From positions 930,001 to 994,000 of the forward strand of contig NZ_JACHMB010000001.1 of the NCBI RefSeq assembly GCF_014204795.1: DNA of 64,000 nt, written 5' to 3'. Position 1 is the first letter of the stretch. Every line of letters starts with the position of its first letter. Shown here one piece after another: positions 58,212 to 64,000 of the stretch. Under the pieces are notes generated by a model, which ran no database searches, had not been told where the DNA came from, and saw nothing but the letters and a program-made list of their open reading frames with translations. The position numbers were made by a program, and so were the translations under genes. This DNA is from Nonomuraea jabiensis. GTDB taxonomy: Bacteria; Actinomycetota; Actinomycetes; Streptosporangiales; Streptosporangiaceae.

Positions 58212-58955
58212 TCAGGGTGTGGACGGCCACGCGGTGGCGACGGCGCGGGACACCTCGGCGATCACGTCGCCCTGCCGCGGCACCAGGTAGAAGTGGTCGC
58301 CCTCCATCACGCGGAGGGCGAATCGGTCGTTCGTGAGCTCGCCCCATCGCGCCGCCTGCCCGGCGGTCACCTCGGGGTCGTCGCTCCCGAGCAGCGCGGT
58401 GACGGGGCAGGCGAGCACGCCGCCCGGCCGGTGCCGGTAGGTCTCGTCGAGCCGGTAGTCGTTGCGTACGGCGGGCAGGGCCAGCTCGCGGATGTCCGGA
58501 TCGTCCATGAGCTCCCGTTCCACGCCGCCGAGCCGGACCAGCTCGTCCACAAGCTCGTCGTCGGAGCGGGCGTGCGTGTCGCCGGGGCGGTGCTCGTGGG
58601 GGGCGTGCCGGCCGGAGGCGAACAGGTGCGTCACGCCCCTGCCCCTGGCCTCCAGCGCGCGGGCCACCTCGTACGCGATCAGCGCCCCCATGCTGTGCCC
58701 GAACAGCGCGACCGGCCGGTCGAGCAGCGGCGCCATGGCGTCGGTGACGAGCTTGGCGAGGTGGACGGCGTCGTCCACGAGCGGGGCGGCGCGGTGATCG
58801 CCGTGTCCGGGATACTGCACGGCGCGTACCTCGATGGAGTGCGGCGCGTCCCCGTGCCAGCTCCGGTAGAAGCTCGCGGAGCCGCCCGCGTGCGGGAAGC
58901 AGAACAGCCGCAGCCCGGCGTACGGCTTGGGCCGGTAACAGTGGAACCAGTTCAT
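58212..58955 (-). CDS. Type II thioesterase
   Basis: 247 residues. LRLFCFPHAGGSASFYRSWH, the nucleophile motif VALFGHSMGALIAYEVARAL (Ser88), the Asp region VTALLGSDDPEV and the terminal MEGDHFYLVP with the catalytic His define a type II thioesterase. It removes wrongly loaded or stalled acyl groups from carrier domains of the NRPS. The start overlaps the imide reductase stop by 4 bp. Homologues are found in pyochelin and yersiniabactin gene sets. Confidence 0.94.
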   Translation of the reverse strand: MNWFHCYRPKPYAGLRLFCFPHAGGSASFYRSWHGDAPHSIEVRAVQYPGHGDHRAAPLVDDAVHLAKLVTDAMAPLLDRPVALFGHSMGALIAYEVARALEARGRGVTHLFASGRHAPHEHRPGDTHARSDDELVDELVRLGGVERELMDDPDIRELALPAVRNDYRLDETYRHRPGGVLACPVTALLGSDDPEVTAGQAARWGELTNDRFALRVMEGDHFYLVPRQGDVIAEVSRAVATAWPSTP

Positions 58956-59986
58956 GTGAGCTCCGCGGCGGACAGGGGGCGTGGTGCCGTCTGGACCAGC
59001 AGCTCGGGCCGGCCGATCGCGGCGGTGGCGTCGAGCCAGAGGCGGCTGAGCGTCAGGTGGTACTGGCCCTGGCGCAGCGGGTCCCGCCCTTCCTCGGCGT
59101 CCTGGCGCAGCTCCGACAGCGCCCGCCGGACGCCGTCGGGCCACACGGACGTGACGATGTCGTGGAAGGTGGGCGCGTGCGCCGGGCCGATGGTGCTGGC
59201 GCTGGGCAGGCGCAGGTGGTCCGCGCCGGTGTCGAAGCGGTCGTCGGCGTCGCGGCCGACGTACATGCGGGGGCTCCACACGAGCGGGCCGTGCGTGTTG
59301 ACGAGGGTGAGGCTGCCGCCCTCCGTCCCCACCGTGACGCGGTGGAGCAGGTGCAGGTGGGCGTCGGGGTCGTTGGGCGCGATCTGGTTCTGCACCCGGA
59401 GGGTCAGCGGCACGCCGCCGACGGTTCCGGTGAGGCAGGTGAAGGGCGTGCCGGGGGCCGGGGCGGTGAACGTCCACGGGCGTAACGCGCCCAGGGCGCG
59501 GCCGAGGATGTCGAACAGGGCGTAGGCGACGTGGACGCTGCACGCGGCGTCCACGTAGAGGGGCCGCTGGAGCTCGAACAGGCGGCGGGCGGTCTCGATG
59601 AACCGGCGTACCGGGTCGAGGTGGACGTACAGGGTGTTCACGTGGTGCACGGCGGAGGCGGCCCGGGCGGTGCGCAGGCAGCGGGCCAGCTCGTCGGCGT
59701 GCAGCGGATGCTCCTGCAGCACGTGCACGCCGCGGGCCAGCAGGGCGCCGGCCAGCTCGCTGCCCTCTCCCCCGACGACTCCCGACCGTACGACCACGCA
59801 GGCCAGGTCGGCGAGCTCGGGCACCTGGTCGGGGTCCGTGAGCAGCGGGACCCCGTACTCCTGGGCGTACGCGGCCGATCGGGCACTGCCGCGGGCGAGG
59901 ACGCCGGTCAGCTCGAAGGGGCCGTCCCGCAGCGCGGAGAGGTAGACCTGGCCGAACTTCGTCCCGCACACCACCACCCGCTTCAC
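58952..59986 (-). CDS. Thiazolinyl imide reductase (Irp3/PchG-like)
   Basis: 344 residues from GTG 59986. The NADPH-binding start [19 protein letters not shown] has the family-specific CGTxFGxxYL motif instead of the common GxGxxG. The C-terminal Gfo/Idh/MocA-like domain includes HPLHADELARCLRTARAASA and VHHVNTLYVHLDPVRRFIET. Irp3 and PchG reduce a carrier-bound thiazoline to a thiazolidine during yersiniabactin and pyochelin assembly. Its presence implies the NRPS makes a thiazoline ring from Cys. Start and stop overlap the neighbours by 4 bp. Confidence 0.92.
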   Translation of the reverse strand: MKRVVVCGTKFGQVYLSALRDGPFELTGVLARGSARSAAYAQEYGVPLLTDPDQVPELADLACVVVRSGVVGGEGSELAGALLARGVHVLQEHPLHADELARCLRTARAASAVHHVNTLYVHLDPVRRFIETARRLFELQRPLYVDAACSVHVAYALFDILGRALGALRPWTFTAPAPGTPFTCLTGTVGGVPLTLRVQNQIAPNDPDAHLHLLHRVTVGTEGGSLTLVNTHGPLVWSPRMYVGRDADDRFDTGADHLRLPSASTIGPAHAPTFHDIVTSVWPDGVRRALSELRQDAEEGRDPLRQGQYHLTLSRLWLDATAAIGRPELLVQTAPRPLSAAELT

Positions 59987-61074
59987 AGCGCGCCCTCCTC
60001 GAACACCGGCGCGACCAGGTCGATCGGCGCCACCGCCTCGGTGATCTCGATCTTCGCCACGGGCTCCAGGTCGGCCAGCACCCGGGCCGGGTCGAGCACG
60101 GCGTCGGCGTGATGGAGCCCCGCTGGGACCTCGCCGCGCAGCACCGCCCTGGCCGCGTGGGCGGCGACCGCGGCGGTGAGCGCGTAGGAGTCGCGGGTGC
60201 GCAGCGCCAGGGTGCGGGTGCCGTGCGGGCCGCTGAGCTGGAAGAGCAGGACGTAGTACGGGGTGCGCCCGGCCAGTTCGAGCTCGGCGGCGCGGGTCAG
60301 GTCGGCGGCCTGGCCGGCGGTGCTCGCGGCGGCGAGGACACCGTCGCCGGTGATGACGTTGTACCAGCGGGCCTCGGCCAGGCCGAGCTCCCTGGCCACC
60401 CGCTCGGCCTCGGCGCTCAGGTAGGGGTAGGCGGTGACCGGTCCGGGGAAGTAGGGGAGCTGGACGTCGTGGACGGGGGTCAGGGCACGGGCGACCCTGG
60501 CGCCGTCCCGCCACGCGGCCAGCGCGGCGCCCTGCTCCTCCTGGCCGGCCAGCAGGAAGTCACCGGCGGCGGCGGGGGTGAGCCGGTCCAGCCCGCCGGT
60601 GTAGACGTCCAGCCGGAGCCCGACGTTCGGGGAGGCGAGGGCGGCGGCCAGGTGGCGGGGCACGAGGCCGGTGAGGCCGGGGAGCATTCCCGCCGACAGC
60701 ACCGCCGTACGTCCCTGCATGCCCGTGCCTGTGCCCGTGCCCGTGGCGGTCGGTCCGTCGAAGGCGGTGGCGTCACCGGCGGCGTCCACGTAGTCGGCCC
60801 CGGCGGCGAACGCGGCCCGCGCCACCCGGTCCCGCAGGAGGTAGGAGGGGCCCGCGCAGTTCACGACGAGCCGGCAGCCCGCGCAGAACCGGGCGAGCTC
60901 GGCCGCGTCGAGCGCGTCCACCTGCCACGCCTCACCGTGCCCGTCCAGCTCCGCGTCGACGAAGCGCCGGGCCGCCGCCCCGTCCCGCCCGCCCACGCGC
61001 AGCCCCGGGTGGCCGGCGAGCAGGCGGGCCGCGGTGCCGCCGACCGCGCCGTACCCGCCGAGTACGCCGATCAC
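59983..61074 (-). CDS. Saccharopine dehydrogenase-like NAD(P)-binding reductase
   Basis: 363 residues. The nucleotide fold [19 protein letters not shown] is followed by [20 protein letters not shown] and [15 protein letters not shown], the pattern of the saccharopine dehydrogenase NADP-binding family. The remainder has [20 protein letters not shown] and a beta-rich C-terminus. Homologues sit in coelibactin- and thiazostatin-like gene clusters, where their step is not firmly known. A short Gly/Thr run (TGTGTGTG, encoded by repeated hexamers at about 60720-60746) interrupts the fold. It overlaps the NRPS stop by 4 bp. Confidence 0.85.
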   Translation of the reverse strand: MIGVLGGYGAVGGTAARLLAGHPGLRVGGRDGAAARRFVDAELDGHGEAWQVDALDAAELARFCAGCRLVVNCAGPSYLLRDRVARAAFAAGADYVDAAGDATAFDGPTATGTGTGTGMQGRTAVLSAGMLPGLTGLVPRHLAAALASPNVGLRLDVYTGGLDRLTPAAAGDFLLAGQEEQGAALAAWRDGARVARALTPVHDVQLPYFPGPVTAYPYLSAEAERVARELGLAEARWYNVITGDGVLAAASTAGQAADLTRAAELELAGRTPYYVLLFQLSGPHGTRTLALRTRDSYALTAAVAAHAARAVLRGEVPAGLHHADAVLDPARVLADLEPVAKIEITEAVAPIDLVAPVFEEGAL

Positions 61075-64000
61075 GCGGTCACCCCGGTCACCTCGGTCAC
61101 CAGTTTCGCCACGCCGGCCGCGTACGGTCCGCTGAGGCAGCTGAAGTGGTCGCCCTCGATGTCGAGCGCGGTGAGCCGGCCCAGGCAGAGGTTCTGCCAG
61201 AAGTCCGTCATGTCGTCCTGCAGGGTCGGCACGAGGTTGGTGACGCCGCGCTGGCGGAGGAACGTGATGTCGCCCGCGTACGGCTCCGGGTCGTAGTGGG
61301 TGACGGCCGTGAAGCTCTGCCGGAAGACCCGGTAGGCCAGGTCCACCCGCTCCTGCGGATGGCCGAGGGCGCGGGCGACGGCGGCCAGCCGGTCCGGGGG
61401 CGAGGTGGCGGCCAGTTCGGCGAAGTGGCGGCCGATCCGCGCGAGGCCGGGATCCGCGCTGCCGGCGAGCGCGGCCAGGCTGCCCTCGCGCACGTGTCCG
61501 GGCGACGACTCCAGCACGACGCGCAGGGCCCGGGCGAGGTCTCCGCCGGGGTAGCCGAGCCGCGCCGGGTCCAGGCCGCAGGCCTGGGCGAAGCCGTACT
61601 CCAGCATGAGCTCGTCGCTGATCCGGTAGGGGAAGCGGGAGCTGCTGATGACGGTGAGCCCGTCGACGACCGCGCCGCCCTCGGTGAGGCGGCGGGCGAC
61701 CTCGGTGGCGATGAGGCCGCCCATGCAGTAGCCCACGATGTGGTAGCCGGGCGCGCCCTCCTCCAGCAGGAGCCGCGCGTACGATCCGGCCAGCGATTCG
61801 ACCGCTTGCGCGGGGTCCAGCTCCAGGTAGCGCTCCGCGTCGTTGATCACCAGGCCGAGCAGCGGCGCCCCGGAGAGCTCGGGGACGAGCGCCCGGTACG
61901 GGGTCAGGGTGCCGGTGCCGTCGTGAAGCAGCACCCGCACCGGACCGTCGCCCCCATCACCTGACAGGCGTACCAGCGGGCTGGCGGGCGTTCTCGGCAG
62001 CCCCTGCTCGCGGTCGTCGCGGGCCTGGCGGAGGTGGGCGGCCAGCGCGGCGACGGTCGGCTGGTTGACGAGCTGGCGTACCAGGCTGTCCCAGTAGAAG
62101 CCGCTCGCCTCCGCCAGCTCCTCGCGCACCCGCCCGGCCAGGCGGGTGACCAGCAGGGAGTCGCCGCCCAGGGCGAAGAAGTCCTGGTCCCGGTAGACGC
62201 GCGGGAGCCCGAGCAGCTCGGCCCAGAGGGCGGCCAGCCGCCGTTCGAGGTCGTCGCGCGGCTCCTCGCCGCCGGTCGCGCTCTCTCCGGCCGTGCTCGG
62301 CAGGAGGGCACGCAGCCGCGCCCGGTCGATCTTGCCGTTGTCCGTCAGCGGCAGCTCGTCGACCACCTGGACGTGGGCCGGGAGCATGTAGTCGGGCAGC
62401 CGCTCGGCGAGGAACGCCCGCAGCTCCGCCAGGTCGATCCGCTCCCGGTCGTCGGGGAAGCGGGCCGCGAACACGCACTGCCCGAGGGACGCCAGCGGGT
62501 CGCCCGGCCCGGGCAGGCAGGCGAGCGTACGGGCGCCTGCCCCGCGCAGCAGGTCGAGCCACTCGTCGCGGGTGACGAACGTCCGGTCGCGGCCCTGCCG
62601 CACGTCGGCGTAGTCGTGCGGGTTCATCAGGAACTCCATCGAACTCATGATCTGGACGTGCTCGCGGGTGGTCTCGATGAACACCAGCCACCCGCCGGGC
62701 ACCAGCAGCTCGCGGAACCTGGCCAGCACGGCGGCGGCGTCGTGGGAGTTGTGCAGGACGTTGGCGCAGAGGATGACCTCGAAGGAGTTCGGCTCGTAGC
62801 CCTGGGCGCGGTAGTCGGCGTTGATGTCGAACAGGCCGTAGCGCACCCACGGGTGGTCGGCGAACCGTTCGGCGGCCTGGGTGAGGAAGAACCGCGACAG
62901 GTCGGTGAAGACGTACTCGACCTGGTGTCCGGCCAGCTCCGGGATCAGCTCGGCGCTGGTGCCGCCCACGCCCGCGCCCGCTTCCAGGACGCGCAGCGGC
63001 CCGCCGGTGTGGTGCTCGGCCACGCGGCCGACCACCGCGCGCACGATGCGGTTGACGTACCTGCTGAGCACGTTGTCCTTGTACGCGCCCTCGGCCGTCC
63101 CCATGTCGCCCTCGGGGAACAGCAGCTCGCGGGCGTCGAGCTCGCCGCGCATCAGCTCGGGCAGGTGCGTGGTGCTGACCCGCAGGAACCCGATCAGCTC
63201 GGCCCCGTAGTCGAGCCCCTCGGTCAGGCTTTCGACCTGGCGCCACAGCGGCTCCACGCCGGTGTCGCCGCGCAGGTTCCGGTACCGCCCGTCGGGGTCG
63301 CGGTCGAGCCGTCCGCGCTCGTGCAGCGCGGCGAGCCAGCGGCGGACGAGCCGGTGGTGGTCCGGCGCGACCCGCGCGGCGGTCAGGATCTCCTCGAGGC
63401 CGTGGCCGTCCTCGGTGGTGAACAGGCCGCCCGTACGGAGCGCCGCCGCCATGGAAGCGAGCGCGATCTCGTCGAGCGTCTCGGCCACCGCCACGACGCG
63501 CGCCAGATCGACACCCTCCAGCGCCGCGCCCGCCGCCATTTCGGCCGCACCCGCGACATCCGGCGTGTCGCCTGCTCCGGTCTGCTCGGCCGGCGCGCCG
63601 TCGTCCTCGCGTGCGGCGGGCTGGGCGAAGGCGATGTCGTCCTCGCGTGCGGCGGGCTGGGCGAAGGCGATCAGGCGGCGTTCCAGCGCGCGGTCGCCGT
63701 CCACGATCACGGTCCCGGCCGCGACCGCGGGGTGTGCCTGCAGCGCGGTCTCCACCTCGGCCAGCTCGATCCGATGGCCACGGATCTTGACCTGGGAGTC
63801 CTCCCTGCCGAGGAACTCGATGTTGCCGTCGGGCCGGTAGCGGCCGAGGTCGCCGGTCCGGTAGAGGCGCTCGCCGCCGTGCCGTACGAAGCGCTCGGCG
63901 GTCCTGCCCTCATCGCCGAGGTAGCCGATCGCCACGCCGGCGCCGCCGATGTACAGCTCACCCGGCACCCAGTCGGGGCAGGGTCGCATGGCGGCGTCGA
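61071..64000 (-). CDS. NRPS fragment: A (with methyltransferase insert) - PCP - thioesterase
   Basis: The frame is open to the right edge; 976 residues are visible. Adenylation motifs [29 protein letters not shown] and [18 protein letters not shown] come first. A methyltransferase is inserted before the last A motifs, with [19 protein letters not shown] and [17 protein letters not shown]. Then [10 protein letters not shown] and LTDNGKIDR end the A domain; the carrier domain has [20 protein letters not shown]; the thioesterase follows with [18 protein letters not shown] and [16 protein letters not shown] is the end of PchF/HMWP-like synthetases that activate Cys, methylate the ring nitrogen and release the product. 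The TE nucleophile is Cys instead of Ser. Cyclisation domain and A pocket lie outside the window. Confidence 0.93.
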   Translation of the reverse strand, partial: DAAMRPCPDWVPGELYIGGAGVAIGYLGDEGRTAERFVRHGGERLYRTGDLGRYRPDGNIEFLGREDSQVKIRGHRIELAEVETALQAHPAVAAGTVIVDGDRALERRLIAFAQPAAREDDIAFAQPAAREDDGAPAEQTGAGDTPDVAGAAEMAAGAALEGVDLARVVAVAETLDEIALASMAAALRTGGLFTTEDGHGLEEILTAARVAPDHHRLVRRWLAALHERGRLDRDPDGRYRNLRGDTGVEPLWRQVESLTEGLDYGAELIGFLRVSTTHLPELMRGELDARELLFPEGDMGTAEGAYKDNVLSRYVNRIVRAVVGRVAEHHTGGPLRVLEAGAGVGGTSAELIPELAGHQVEYVFTDLSRFFLTQAAERFADHPWVRYGLFDINADYRAQGYEPNSFEVILCANVLHNSHDAAAVLARFRELLVPGGWLVFIETTREHVQIMSSMEFLMNPHDYADVRQGRDRTFVTRDEWLDLLRGAGARTLACLPGPGDPLASLGQCVFAARFPDDRERIDLAELRAFLAERLPDYMLPAHVQVVDELPLTDNGKIDRARLRALLPSTAGESATGGEEPRDDLERRLAALWAELLGLPRVYRDQDFFALGGDSLLVTRLAGRVREELAEASGFYWDSLVRQLVNQPTVAALAAHLRQARDDREQGLPRTPASPLVRLSGDGGDGPVRVLLHDGTGTLTPYRALVPELSGAPLLGLVINDAERYLELDPAQAVESLAGSYARLLLEEGAPGYHIVGYCMGGLIATEVARRLTEGGAVVDGLTVISSSRFPYRISDELMLEYGFAQACGLDPARLGYPGGDLARALRVVLESSPGHVREGSLAALAGSADPGLARIGRHFAELAATSPPDRLAAVARALGHPQERVDLAYRVFRQSFTAVTHYDPEPYAGDITFLRQRGVTNLVPTLQDDMTDFWQNLCLGRLTALDIEGDHFSCLSGPYAAGVAKLVTEVTGVTA
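63600..63671 (-). repeat. 36-bp perfect tandem duplication inside the NRPS gene
   Basis: 63600-63635 and 63636-63671 are identical, giving two in-frame copies of the 12-residue unit [12 protein letters not shown] between the A domain core and the methyltransferase insert. Identity at every base, including third codon positions, points to a recent duplication. Confidence 0.95.

Overview
The window is high-GC actinobacterial DNA with short intergenic gaps, GTG starts and 4-bp start/stop overlaps. The gene content (a SecA2-type accessory translocase, a DUF574-type methyltransferase, a GPGG-motif small membrane protein, a protein kinase joined to WD40 repeats, and a dipeptide permease fused to its ATPase) fits a filamentous actinomycete. 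A member of the Streptosporangiales such as Nonomuraea is my guess, and only a guess. No rRNA, tRNA, CRISPR array, insertion sequence or prophage was recognised.

Left part (1-36 kb) is ordinary accessory chromosome: a truncated DMT permease at the left edge, a VOC protein, SecA2, an EamA exporter, small stress-type proteins (PRC-barrel, BON, ChaB, DUF6458, DUF1876), an ANTAR-PAS-SpoIIE phosphatase, topoisomerase IB, an SDR and a transketolase. A large WD40 protein follows whose kinase domain has lost its catalytic residues; it converges on a canonical Ser/Thr kinase. Next come a 2-hydroxyacid dehydrogenase with a DeoR/LacI hybrid repressor, an AlkZ-like protein, and a Fic protein transcribed from a perfect 45-bp palindrome. 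A five-gene oligopeptide-type ABC operon ending in a DapA-like aldolase is divergent from a GntR regulator. HD, DUF4429 and nucleoside deaminase genes close this part.

Right part (about 36.7-64 kb) looks like a specialised-metabolite locus. It holds malic enzyme, an acyl-CoA carboxyltransferase with a DUF5988 protein, 2-isopropylmalate synthase, a UbiA prenyltransferase, a degenerate aldo/keto reductase, a large LuxR (LAL) regulator, two two-component systems, a 4'-phosphopantetheinyl transferase, two divergent ABC-2 exporters and an ATP-dependent dikinase related to rifampin phosphotransferase and PEP synthase. It ends in a leftward operon, cut by the right edge: NRPS (A with methyltransferase insert, PCP, thioesterase), saccharopine-dehydrogenase-like reductase, thiazolinyl imide reductase, type II thioesterase and O-methyltransferase. 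This set is typical of pyochelin- or yersiniabactin-type thiazoline siderophores. The PPTase would activate the NRPS carrier domains and the exporters could move the product.

The most unusual signals are three. (1) Two unannotated micro-ORFs of 33 and 32 codons, 9 kb apart, share the C-terminal pattern D-[M/L]-RTPSGR-x-L-x-F and each sits directly before a larger gene (malic enzyme; LAL regulator). (2) A TAGGGGT-like heptamer recurs, usually paired, in intergenic regions from 36.9 to 54.5 kb, suggesting one regulator for the locus. (3) The 45-bp palindrome before fic encodes two divergent consensus-like promoters and predicts a leaderless fic mRNA.
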